A DNA stretch of 64,000 nt from Sipunculus nudus. Lineage: Eukaryota > Annelida > Sipuncula > Golfingiida > Sipunculidae. Of this stretch, positions 1 to 10,861 are shown one piece after another (positions within the stretch are counted from its first letter, which is position 1; every line of letters begins with the position of its first letter). The notes under the pieces were generated by a model. It was not told the DNA's origin and searched no databases. It worked only from the letters and a program-made list of their open reading frames with translations. Both the position numbers and the translations under genes were made by a program. The DNA lies in contig CM049317.1 of assembly GCA_026874595.1 (NCBI GenBank), positions 28,581,401 to 28,645,400 of the forward strand, written 5' to 3'.

Positions 1-1698
1 CATGTTCCTGTCTATGATTCATGTCGCATTGCAGATCCGCAGAGAAATGCTTTCACATCCAAAATAAAATGTAATAAACCTAAGTGAAGACAGTGCCATA
101 AACTGCATACCCAATAATCTGTATATATTCCTCAACTTATTGCTGGGCGGTCAGCATGTACTATATTATGACGAATTAGAAGATGATAAGGTCGCCGGCA
201 GACGCCAACAAAGAGTCATCAGTGTCGCCCAAGATCTTATGTATACAGTGCATGGAGACAAGTTCCTGACTCCCAAGCATATCGGATTGGCCAGCGCCCT
301 TCACCAGGCAACAAGATCCAAAGAGTTAGTAAACATGTTTCACCAAGCAGGTCATATAGTTAGTTACCGCAAAGTAATAAATCTTGACACTTCACTAGCA
401 AAGAAAACGTTAGAAACAATGGATGATGACGGAGCTGTTCTCCCCCAAAATCTAGTGAAGAATCGTTTTGTACATTTTTTTGGCGGACAATGTAGATATT
501 AATGAGTATACACTAGACGGAAAAGGGACTTTCCATGCCACTCAAGTGGCTGCTTGGCAGCTTGGTCCACCTGAAGGGGGACTTTTCAGCGGCATTGATA
601 TTTGTTCTAAGACAGGGACATTGCATGTCCCTGAGGTGATGACTGACATCATCCCTGCGTCAAAGAGAGGAGGTACAAATCGGCCATTCAATGGTGCAAT
701 TAAAACCAACTGCTTCCTACCTTCAGCTGATGAAGGTCACTCAGCACAGGATGCACATGCTATTGACATGGCATTCATCCTGTCCTCTCAAAACCCCATG
801 TCTTCCTGGACTTTGTACAACTAAGAAGCAAGAACAGGCAACCCAAAAAAAACTACAGTTGGGTATCTACCTATCATACAGGCTCCTGCGTCTGAGCTAG
901 ATACAATGAATACGGTCATCAGGCGAGTGCTCCACATAACAAAATCGCTGAATCAGCCGCATGTTGTTCTGACAGTGGATGAGGCACTTTATCCGAAATT
1001 GCTGGAGTTGAAGTGGTCAGTAGAAGAGTACACGGACATGCTCATACCTTGCCTTGGAGGGCTGCACATTGCTATGAATTTTCTGAGTGCACTGGGACGT
1101 CATATGAGTGATTCTGGCCTGTGTGACCTCTGGATAGGTTGTGAACTACTTGGAGCTAATGCTGCGCAACTGGTAATGACAGGAAAGGATTATGCCCGTG
1201 CCATTAGAGCACAGAAGCTTACGTTTCAAGCTTTTTCACGGCTGCTACTCCCACGTCTATATACATACCTTGACGGGGTTGATGTTTCCCTGAGAGCAGA
1301 ACTGTCAGAACTCAGCACATCTATGGATGCCGTACATATTGCAGAGTTCGTGGAGAAACAGACTTCTGACAAAATTCTGCAGCCCATGGACGATTTTCTG
1401 CAGATCTTGAAGCTAATGACCCGAATGTTGCATTCTGGTGGAACTATATGAAAATGGTAAGCATCCTGCTTTGCTTGATAAGGGAACAACGCGATGGATC
1501 ATGGGATCTCCACCTGTATTCTTTCAAGCGCATGCTGCCATTCTTCTTCCGGTATGACCGTATTAACTAAGCAAGAGGGGGCACCGTGTATCTGGCTGAG
1601 ATGTCAACTCTCCTGCCAAAAGTCCTCTGTGGATTCAAGAAAGGCAATTTTGTAGTGAAGTACACTGAGCGCCGTTTCAACCAGGTGTCTGTAGATCA
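1..1698 (+). pseudogene. PIN-CXC gene, copy A, 5' part (broken)
   Basis: This is the 5' and middle part of a multidomain gene that is also present, inverted, at 47975-39840. It is cut by the window start, so the N-terminal zinc modules lie outside. The frame 140-480 matches copy B almost residue for residue. An extra T in the T-run near 475-482 shifts the frame just before the motif ADNVDINEYTLDGKGT (about 487-535). Frame 858-1410 carries the segment TTVGYLPIIQAP...LLLPRLYTYLDG. A missing T near 1395 shifts it again, and TAA near 1568 stops the next stretch (FKRMLPFFFRYDRIN). Homology to copy B ends after gtagatca at 1698, where the satellite-rich insert starts. The gene resumes at about 22837. 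The copy is dead. The family assignment rests on the C-terminal PIN and CXC parts. Confidence 0.8.
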
Positions 1699-1699
1699 T

Positions 1700-1724
1700 A
1701 TATGCGGGGAACTGTCGGTTTTTC
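1700..1724 (+). repeat. Left inverted terminus of the 21-kb insert
   Basis: Reads atatgcggggaactgtcggt and onward. The core of 19 bases (from gcggggaac) is the exact reverse complement of the right terminus at 22811-22836; the outer bases atat/atag match three of four. Confidence 0.8.
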
Positions 1725-1734
1725 AGACTAATCT

Positions 1735-4335
1735 ATTGGATTCTTTGCTACCATTGCGCATAGCCCGGCACAACGCGCACTCAGCATCCACTCATCTTGC
1801 TACTATTATGCGTTCAAAGGCTATTGGGCGCAAAGTGCGCGGTAGCAAATAGCAGTCGCACAGTAGCATTTGCTACCCTAGCGCATTGCTTGCCACATCG
1901 CGCAATGAGCTGCCCCTGGACTTGCTACCATCAAACACAGACCGGCTCATACACGCAAACTGCGCGGTAGCAAATTGGAACTGCGCGGTAGCAAATGGCT
2001 GTCATTGCTACCCAAATGGCCTATGCACAGACCGCCTCATATGTGCAAAGTGCGCGATAGCAAGTCAGACCTGCGCGCTAGCAAGTGGCTGTCATTGCTA
2101 TCATGGCGGCTATGGTTGCAAAATCTGTTGACGTAGTGCAAGTCTTTGCTGCTAGAGGTCGATCGGACAGGACCACTCAAAGCGATATGCGCGGTAGCAA
2201 TTAATTGTCGCAAAGTAGCAAACAGATCTGCGCAGTAGCAAATGCCATGGTTCATATTAAGCTGCGATCGCAATGCGCAATGTGCGCGGTAGCAAACAGA
2301 CCTGCGCGGTAGCAAGTTGCTGTCAGCTCCTATGCATGGGGACTATGTCTTTGCGATCGCAAAATCTGCTACTGTTAACGTAGTGCAATTCTTTACTGTC
2401 AGAGGTCGCTCGGACACGACTACTCATAGCAATATGCGCGGTAGCAATCAACTGTCGCAAAGTAGCAAACAGATCTGCGCATAGCCAAGGCCATGGTTCA
2501 TATTAAGCTGCGATCGCAATGCACAAAGTGCGCGGTAGCAAACAGACCTGCGCGGTAGCAAGTTACTCTCAGCTCGGACAGGACCACTCAAAGCGTTATG
2601 CGCGGTAGCAATTAATTGTCGCAAAGTAGCAAACAGATCTGCGCATAGCAAAGGCCATGGGTCATATTAAGCTGCGATCGCAATGCGCAATGTTCGCGGT
2701 AGCAAACAGACCTGCGCGGTAGCAAGTTGCTGTCAGCTCCTATGCATGGGGACTATGTCTTTGCGATCGCAAAATCTGCTACTGTTAACGTAGTGCAAGT
2801 CTTTACTGTCAGTGGTCGCTCGGACAAGACCACTCAAAGCAATATGCGCGGTAGCAATTAACTGTCCCAAAGTAGCAAACAGATCTGCGCGGTAGCAAAT
2901 ACCATGGTCATATTCAGCTGGCAATGCGCTATGTGCGCGATAGCAAACAGACCTGCGCGGTAGCAAGTTGCTGTCAGCTCATGTGCATGGGGACATTGTC
3001 TTTGCGATCGCAAAATCTGCTACTGTTAACGTAATGCAAGTCTTTACTGTCAGAGGTCGATAGGACAGGACCACTCAAAGCGATATGCGCGGTAGCAATT
3101 AACTGTCGCAAAGTAGCAAACAGATCTGCGCAGTAGCAAATGCCATGGTCATATTCAGCTGGCAATGCGCAATGTGCGCGGTAGCAAACAGACCTGCGCG
3201 GTAGCAAGGTGCTGTCAGCTCCTATGCATGGGGACTATGTCTTTGCGATCGCAAAATCTGCTACTGTTAACGTAGTGCAAGTCTTTACTGTCAGAGGTCG
3301 ATCGGACAGGACCACTCAAAGCGATATGTGCGGTAGCAATTAATTGTCGCAAAGTAGCAAACAGATCTGCGCAGTAGCAAATGCCATGGTCATATTAAGC
3401 TGCGATTGCAATGCACAAAGTGCGCGGAAGCAAACAGACCTGCGCGGCAGCAAGTTGCTGTCAGCTCGGACAGGACCACTCAAAGCGTTATGCACGGTAG
3501 CAATTAATTGTCGCAAAGTAGCAAACAGATCTGCGCATAGCAAAGGCCATGGTTCATATTAGGCTGCGATCGCAATGCGCAATGTGCGCGGTAGCAAACA
3601 GACCTGCGCGGTAGCAAGTTGCTGTCAGCTCCTATGCATGGGGACTATGTCTTTGCGATCGCAAAATCTGCTACTGTTAACATAGTGCAAGTCTTTACTG
3701 TCAGAGATCGCTCGGAAACGACTACTCATAGCAATATGCGCGGTAGCAATCAACTGTCGCAAAGTAGCAAACAGATCTGCGCGGTAGCAAATACCATGGG
3801 TCATATTCAGCTGCAAACGCAATGCGCAATGTGCGCGGTAGCAAACAGACCTGCGCGGTAGGAAGTTGTAGTTGCCTGCTAACATATGGACTATGAATTT
3901 GCGATCGCAAAATCTGCAAGTCTTTGCTAGTGCAAGTCTTTGCTGCCAGAGGTCGCTTGGACAAAACCACTCAGACCAATATGCTCGGTAGCAATTAACT
4001 GTCTCAAAGTAGCAAATAGATTTGCGCGGTAGCAAGTGCCATAGACCATATTAAGCTGCGATTGCAATGCGCAATGTGCGCGGTAGCAAATCAGATTTGC
4101 CCGCTAGCAAGAACCCATGGAGGCCATCTATTGCGATCGTAACTTTTGCTGCTATCGTTTCAGTGTAGCCATAGGTCGCCCGGATAGGCCTGCAACAAGC
4201 TTTATAATAGGCGATTAAGGAATTAGTAGTCGCAGAGTAACACATTGACCTGGGCAGTAGCAGGTGTTACGGGCCATATTAACTAGCGACAGAGAAGCGC
4301 AATGTGCACGGTAGCAAAACAGACCTGCGAAATAA
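1735..4335 (+). repeat. Tandem array, ~241-bp unit with GCGGTAGCAA words
   Basis: The landmark 'gcatggggactatgtctttg' recurs near 2335, 2745, 2986, 3227 and 3637. Spacings are 410, 241, 241 and 410, so the 241-bp unit alternates with a form carrying an extra partial unit of about 169 bp. Each unit has several GGTAGCAAA words and the palindrome TTGCGATCGCAA. Near the outer edge (1740-1960) the word occurs in both orientations (TTTGCTACC as well). Open frames here are repeat translations with no codon signal. The array decays toward 4335. Confidence 0.9.
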
Positions 4336-4769
4336 CAAGTGCTTGTTACTGACTAATCATAGACATAATTCTGGAATAATTTATGCTTCAGTTCATTGAA
4401 TTTTTTTTATTCAAATAATCATTAATGATATATTAACATTTAATTTTGAAAAACACTTGTTTCAAACCTTTGTCGCCCTTCTCTTACAAAATCTTCGTGG
4501 TTTGAACATATTTATATTAACAGGATTACAAAGTAGCCATTGGCTAATAGACATGCTCTCCTGTAAACATGTATAACATGTTAACAATGACGATCATAAC
4601 ATATATACATTTAAGCATAAGGTGACATTGAAGCATATGGTGACATATAAGCACGTGATAAAATATATACACCATAATATAGGCGACAAATAATCTTACA
4701 GAATGACTAAACATAAAAAGACGTGAAAACAATACATGAAGGATAACCGTTAACTATATTTTGCACTAG
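4336..4769. other. AT-rich spacer, no gene
   Basis: Unique-looking AT-rich sequence between the left array and the CR1-like element. Small imperfect repeats of 'aagcatatggtgacat' occur near 4613-4650. No coding signal was recognised. Confidence 0.6.
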
Positions 4770-7055
4770 AAGCACAATTTTAACATCTATACCTGAACTT
4801 CAAAAATCATCAGGAATTTACCAATCCTCACTAAGCGATCACTTCCCCATTTTTACTATTTTAAAACAAGTACATCAAAATAATGGCCATAAGGAGAGAA
4901 AAAAGCGTTACTACGGGAAGTTTGACAAGTCAGCTTTTATAAATGACTTATCTGCATGCAACCCATCTCTTATTGATAAAATAGTCCATGATACTAACGC
5001 CCAATCCGCTTGGGACATTTGGAGTAATATATTTATTCAAATCTGTGATTAGCACACACCTGTTAGACTTGTAAGGGTGAAGAGTAAAGGTCAGCTTCAT
5101 ATAAACAGTGAAATACGAAATATAATTGCTCACCAGGATTTCATGCATAAGAAATGGACACTCACTAAACAACCTGCATATTATGATGTATACAGAAAAT
5201 TAAGAAATGACGTTAACTACAAAATAAAAATTCTGAAAAGACAATTTTATCACAGCAAAATAAAAGAAGCAGGGGCAGACCAAAAGAAATTATGGCAGGC
5301 CATAAATAATCTAATTGGCAAAACCCAAAGCAATAATGACCCCATGAAATGCAGCCTAGAAGAGGCGAATGATTACTTTTCCAAAATAGGCAATAGATTG
5401 GCTGACACATTACCAAAACCCTCAACTGTTCCTCAGTATCCTGTCTCTAGAAACACGTTTTATTTCAATGATTTCAATGTAAACTTTATTTTTAATGAAT
5501 TAATGAAATTACCAGGTGAATGTAAGTTAGATAATCTCGGATGTGACTCGTTCCTTCTAAGATTAAGCGCAGCTATCATATGTTCAAGCCTCTAATATCT
5601 CTTTAACAGGTGTATGATTGAAGGTATATTCCCTGATGAGTGGAAAATTGCATTGATCACCCCGATTTACAAAGGCAAAGGCCCAAGGGACGATGCCGGA
5701 AATTTCAGACCAATTTCAATAATACCACATATTCCCAAGATATTTGAAAGGATTATTCGTGAACAAATAATGCAACATCTTATAAAGTATGACTTGATTA
5801 CCCATGACCAATCTGCCTTCCTAGCTCACCATTCTACCCAAACTAGCATGCACAAAGTCGTCAATGCTTGGCAAGAAGATATAGACAGAAAAAAATACTC
5901 TGGTGCTTGTTTCTTCGATATAAGAAAATGTTTTGATACCATTGATCATGATATATTGTTAGCTAAACTTCGTATGTTCGGAATAATCGATGGAGCGCAT
6001 GACCTGCTAGCTAGTTATTTACAACGAAGAACGCAATCTGTCAGGAGTGGAAACAATTCATCAGCGTAAAAACGCATAGTCATGGGCATCCCCCAGGGTT
6101 CCATACTAGCACCTCTCCTTTTTCTCATTTACGTGAACGACATGAACAAACACGTGGGAAACTGTCATTGTAATATATACGCGGATGACACCGTTATTTT
6201 TTTCACTAGTGATGATCCTCTAAAGGTAAAACACGAATTGCAAACGGGAGTAGATAACTTATCCGAATGGTTCATACAAAACAGATTAACAGTAATTGTT
6301 GACAAAACTTATTCACTACTTTTCAGATCGCGATACATGTCTTATTTTCCATTGAATATAACACTTAACCAACCGGCCATAAAGCAAAGTACTACGATGA
6401 AATATTTAGGCATTGTTTTAAATGACCATCTAAATTGGTCGGATCATATTGAAAATTTGTCTCGTACATTATCGTCGAAATTAGGCGCTCTGTTCAGAGC
6501 AAGCAGATTCTCACCAAAGGGAATCTTATTAAATATATACAAAGGTTTTATTCAGCCTCACGTAGACTATGGGATGACTATCTGGGGTTACACTGCTAAA
6601 ACCAATCTGATTAAAATACAAAAACTGCAGAATCGCGCAGTTAGAATAATTTGCAATATGTTCAATCATGAGAGAAGCACCAGTGATCTACGGACTGCTC
6701 TCGAAATCCAATCATTAGCAGAGAGACGAGCTTACATGACTTTAATCTTGTTATATAAATGCATTAACAGCCAATGCCCATCTTATCTATTAGAGCGCTT
6801 GAGCTATGTCACAGACGTGCATGGATACGAGACACGGGCAAACGCAAATGGAGCATTGTCCATGCCTAAAGCACGAACAGAATATTTGAGAAACTCAATC
6901 ATATATCATGGCCCCCTGCTATGGAATAGGTTACCAGCTGATGTGAAGAATAGCCCTTCTCTTGACAGTTAAAAAAAGCATAAAACAATTTGTCATATCT
7001 TTTACAAGTCACCCTGAATAAAGATTTCTTAATAAATAAATAAATAAATAAATGA
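4770..7055 (+). mobile_element. 5'-truncated CR1/L2-type non-LTR retrotransposon
   Basis: The element starts within the endonuclease C-terminus (SDHFPIFTIL near 4840). It continues through a linker (5077-5580) into reverse transcriptase: ITPIYKGKGPRDDAGNFRPI (about 5655-5715), DIRKCFDTIDHDIL (5920-5955), GIPQGSILAPLLFLIYVNDM (6085-6145) and the catalytic YADDTVIF (6178-6201). The C-terminal region ends in GPLLWNRLPADVKNSPSLDS (about 6910-6970). Breaks are a stop near 5050, a frame change near 5595-5614 and a TAA at 6067. The 3' end is an (AAAT)n tail, as expected for CR1/L2 elements, which lack poly(A). It would copy its RNA into DNA at the target site; this copy cannot. The exact clade (CR1, L2, Daphne, Crack) is not resolved. 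Confidence 0.88.
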
Positions 7056-7056
7056 A
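7029..7056 (+). repeat. (AAAT)n 3' tail of the CR1-like element
   Basis: Six or so 'aaat' units directly after an aataaag-type end, marking the 3' boundary of the retrotransposon. Confidence 0.85.
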
Positions 7057-7365
7057 TAAGAAACGGGTTCAAGAAATAAGTAGAAAGGCACTGTGGTATA
7101 TATACATTGTATCATTTAAAAAAGTTTAGTTTGTGTAATAAACCGTGTTAAGACTATGTGTATCTTATCTCTTAGAAAGTCTGATGCGGCATTTCTCCCA
7201 TGTAATATGAATTCTTTTTACTTTTCGTTTCCAGTTTTAGTTGTAGGATCAAGTCTGATACAGAAATTTACATCGTATTTTTCTTCGTCAAATGCTGTTT
7301 TAATGAACGTGGACATGTCGGATCGACATCGGTTGTACATTGAACATTGTAATAAATAGTACGTG
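7057..7365. other. Spacer, no gene
   Basis: Short unique AT-rich stretch between the retrotransposon tail and the 77-bp satellite. An open frame at 7156-7359 has no recognisable domain. Confidence 0.5.
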
Positions 7366-8030
7366 ACCAACACTTATTGGAGTATTTCATGCCCGAAGGG
7401 ATCGGGTAACCCGTATCCCGGATATAGCATATATTAAATGTGACAAACACTTATTGGAGTTTATCATGCGCTAAGGGTTAGGGCAACCCGTAGTCCGGAT
7501 ATAGCATATATTAAATGTGACAAACACCTATTGGAGTATTTCATGCCCGAAGGGTAAGGGTAACCTGTATCCCGGATATAGGATTCATTAATAGTGACAA
7601 ACAAATACTGAAGTTTTTCATGTCAGAAGGCTTAGTGTCACCCGTATCCCGGATATACCATATATTAATAGTGACAAACACTTACTCGTGTATTCATGCC
7701 TGAAGGGTTAGGGTAACCCGTGTCTCGGATATAGCATATATTTTAAGTGACAAATAACTGCTGAGTATTTCATGCAGAAAGGGTTAGGGTAACCCGTATC
7801 CCGGATATACCATATATTCATTGTGACAAGCAGAAAGGGTTAGGGTAACCCGTATCCCGGATATACCATATATTCATAGTGACAAACACTGAGTAACACT
7901 TACTGGTGTATTTAATGCTCGGAGGAGTAGGGTCACCCGTATCCCAGATATTTTCTATATAATAAAAGTGACAAACACTTCCTATATTATTTCATGCCCG
8001 CAGGGATCGGGTGACCCGTATCCCGGATAT
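7366..8030 (+). repeat. 77-bp satellite, block 1
   Basis: About nine degenerate monomers with consensus elements 'gacaaacacttactggagta', 'tttcatgcccgaagggttag', 'ggtaacccgtatcccggata' and 'tagcatatattaatagt'. The same monomer forms the large block from 10862, so this block and that one were continuous before the 2.8-kb element entered. Confidence 0.92.
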
Positions 8031-8047
8031 ACGTATCAGTGTTGCAG

Positions 8048-8220
8048 GTCTCGAGGCCGGTCTCGGCCTCGAGGCCGGTCTCGAGGCCGGGTTTCGCCGG
8101 CCTCGGCCTTGGCCTTGGCCTCGGAAGGCCGTGACTCGGACTCAGACTCGGACTCGGCCTCGAGACCTCCGGCCTCGATGACTCGGGGCAAATGGTTTCG
8201 AGGCCGGCTCGAGGCCGCAC
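8048..8220 (+). repeat. GC-rich subterminal minisatellite (left)
   Basis: Variants of gaggccggtctcg and ggccttggcctcgg, including CTCGAG palindromes. It translates to Ser-Asp or Arg-Pro-Arg strings, which are repeat artefacts. Confidence 0.9.
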
Positions 8221-10734
8221 ACGTTTGACCTTCTTTGAATATTCTCAGCTTCCATTTGTGAACAGGATTCAAAATTTTAGGGGGTCCCGTGGGCCAATCA
8301 TCCGTATTTTTTGGCTCACCAGTGAAATGTTAAGGTGCAAGCTTGTTTGGCCCGTAAAATTCTGCCTTCAGGTGCTAGAGTAATAGTCCCTTTATTTTAA
8401 TCTCCCTCAGTCTCAATGTAGATTGATACTTAATTTCCATAATAAAAGGTATTACCCGACGTAGCCGATCATTTAATTTGAGCCTTTAATATTAGCCTGA
8501 TTGTGCCTAGTACTGCCTACATACGAGGAACAATCGGTTCACTCTCGTACGCCGGTGAGAGGAGAAAAACTGCCGGTAAACCGCTCATTAAGTTTCAACA
8601 CTTGCACGAGTGAAAAAGATCCATGAACCGACTTATTAACATGCGCAAACGTTATAAAAAAGGGGGGAAAGTTACATTGAGCAATAAGAAATCGTTCTCG
8701 TTGGATTACAAACAAAGCGCAAGTTTATCGTTGTCGCATTAAATGAGTTCTCTCGACATTCATACTGTCAACCGGCCATGTTGGCATTTAAATCATGTGA
8801 CACGTTGACTGTCGTGCAGTTGATTTGCGTATGCATCCGTGTCTAGCCAGTGCAGTGTCATAGATAGAGAGCCAATTAGAGGATCGTTGTAAAATCCACC
8901 CCATGTGACTTCATTCATGAAAATTTTGGCGGGAAAATGTTCCCTGACATCGCTTCGCTTTCGGTTTGTTTTAGTGTTTGTTTTTTTCAGCTAAGATCCC
9001 GGCGGCACCGCGAGTATATAAAGCAAATGACTCAGGGCTATATATTTGAACCTGGAACTGACGATGTCTGGTGCACGATCTCAACAAATCAGATGTTTGT
9101 TATCGCTAGAATTGTGAATTTTCTCCGGTTCTGTAACGATCATAACAGGATTTTGGCAGCATTTTTCTGTATTTTGTATTTTGCCCAGCTGATTAGGAAA
9201 GAGGATTTTCCAAAAAAAGAAATTGACAACAGACTGGGAAACTAGATTCAGAAATCAGTTTAAATGTCCGTGAGAGTAATATTATCTCGCCCGAGTTCCA
9301 TTATGGCAAAATCCACGCATATTTAATAATGTCAGAGGTCACTATGCTGCTTGTGGTGAGGCCGCGATAACTTACGTGGAATACAATTGATTTTGATCAA
9401 ACTCAACAGAATTACATGTATTAATCAATATAATATATCGCCTATAGATTTCCAACAAAAGCCATCCATATTCATTGAGGTCAATGGGTCACCAGACTTT
9501 TGTGGCACCATGGTAACGTAAATATATTATTGGTGAGTGACATGGTCAGTAAAAATATTAATCTATACAGTTTCTCACTTGTATTTCATCCTCAGCAAAA
9601 TTCACGCATTTTCAATGAGGTCAAAAGACAGAAAACGGGTGCATTATGCACGTGTGCGGTGCTCATGTATTTAAATCAAAACCAAATAAAAAATAAATAC
9701 CACAGAGGCTGTGAACGTTATACAACGAGTTCATATGTAGTTAATTATATTTAATGTTTTAACTGTTTTTTTAAATTTTGACACGAAAATTAAAATTTAT
9801 TTTTTTCTGGCGGACTTGTGAAGCCAGTGTTACACAGGGCCGACTTATATTTTCTTGACTTTTTTCTGTTTTTGCTCAGAAATGCCCCATGAATTATCGG
9901 TAATTATAATGCCCCTCACTAGACAGCGGCCTTTGTCCCGCTAGCAAAAAAAAGAGACTTTCAATCCACAGTATCGGCACTATAGGAAGTATTGGGGGCG
10001 TACTAGTTGTTCACCGAAACAACCTTTATTTTGAACATTTGCAACTGTTAAATATCTCCTCAAAGTTCTTCTATTATTAGTTCTTATTAATCAAAATAAA
10101 TATTTGTGCATGTGTGATCTTTGAAGCAGGATCTTTTCCAAGCGGGAATTCCCCAGACGTCACTTATTTGTGACCGTGCCCCGTGATTTTCCTGTTTGCT
10201 GGCGCAAACATTGTGTGGAAAGGAAACTTGAACTGGGTCGTGTTAACGTTACGTGTGTGAGCAGAGCGAATGCATGAGCACAGCATAATCGCTTCTTTTG
10301 GAGCATACATGCAAGGCTCAGAGTTTCCTTTGGAATCTGCGGACATAATATAGCCTTCTGGGTCAAACTGCCTTTTATCAGCATAACCTTGTACAGTTTT
10401 GTATACTTTGTAACTTATGCATCCGGGTAACATCACGACTTATAAGACCATAACTAAAAATCATATAAACAGACTGTTGTGGCCCAAAATATGCATTAAG
10501 GCGATTTATAACGTTTTTAAAACTAACGTCGGGGCAAAATACATAGCTGGCAGGATGGATAGGCCTGAAAATATGTGCAGAATTTCTCGGAATGGTCCAG
10601 ATGAACCACAAAAAAAGTTTTATCTGCTAAAAATAGGCATATATACGCTATATAGGTAAACGTATGGTACTTTTATAAAGGAAATATTTGCCTTCTTAAA
10701 TAGAGGCAGTTTAACTAGTAGATCTAGGTGATGC
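8221..10734. other. Interior of the 2.8-kb TIR element, no recognised gene
   Basis: Unique AT-rich sequence. The longest frame (8937-9245, +, 102 codons) has no domain I recognise. A short tract near 9014 (gagtatataaag) resembles a TATA box but has no supporting gene. No transposase motif was seen. Confidence 0.5.
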
Positions 10735-10835
10735 GGCCTTGGCCTCGGCCTTGGCCTCGGACATTGGTGACTCGGACTCGGCCTTGGCCTCGGGTGGTGG
10801 TGACTCGGCCTCGGCCTTGGCCTCGGAGGTTGGTG
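10735..10835 (+). repeat. GC-rich subterminal minisatellite (right)
   Basis: Units of gcctcggccttggcctcgg interspersed with 'ggtgactcgg'. It mirrors the left minisatellite in inverted sense, immediately inside the right TIR. Confidence 0.9.
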
Positions 10836-10861
10836 ACTCGACTACAACACTGATACGTATA

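Larger units (their letters stand above)
8028..10861. mobile_element. 2.8-kb TIR element nested in the 77-bp satellite
   Basis: The left end TATACGTATCAGTGTTGCAG (8028-8047) is matched 19/20 by the reverse complement of the right end (10842-10861). Satellite monomers abut both ends: 'cccgga' before and 'ttaatagtgac' after. The palindromic TATA may be part of the TIR or a target duplication. Just inside each end lies a GC-rich minisatellite of inverted sense, GAGGCCGG-type at 8048-8220 and GCCTCGGCCTTGG-type at 10735-10835. The interior is AT-rich and has no convincing transposase frame, so the copy appears non-autonomous. The superfamily is not assigned. Confidence 0.75.

Noticed and set aside
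1886-4245. Many 60-140 codon frames on both strands
   Set aside because: They are translations of the 241-bp tandem unit; the same peptides recur with each monomer and show no codon preference.
7968-8272. Frames rich in Ser-Asp or Arg-Pro-Arg
   Set aside because: They arise from the GC-rich minisatellite at 8048-8220.
8937-9245. 102-codon frame as a transposase for the 2.8-kb TIR element
   Set aside because: No DDE-type or other transposase motif is recognisable and the length is too short.
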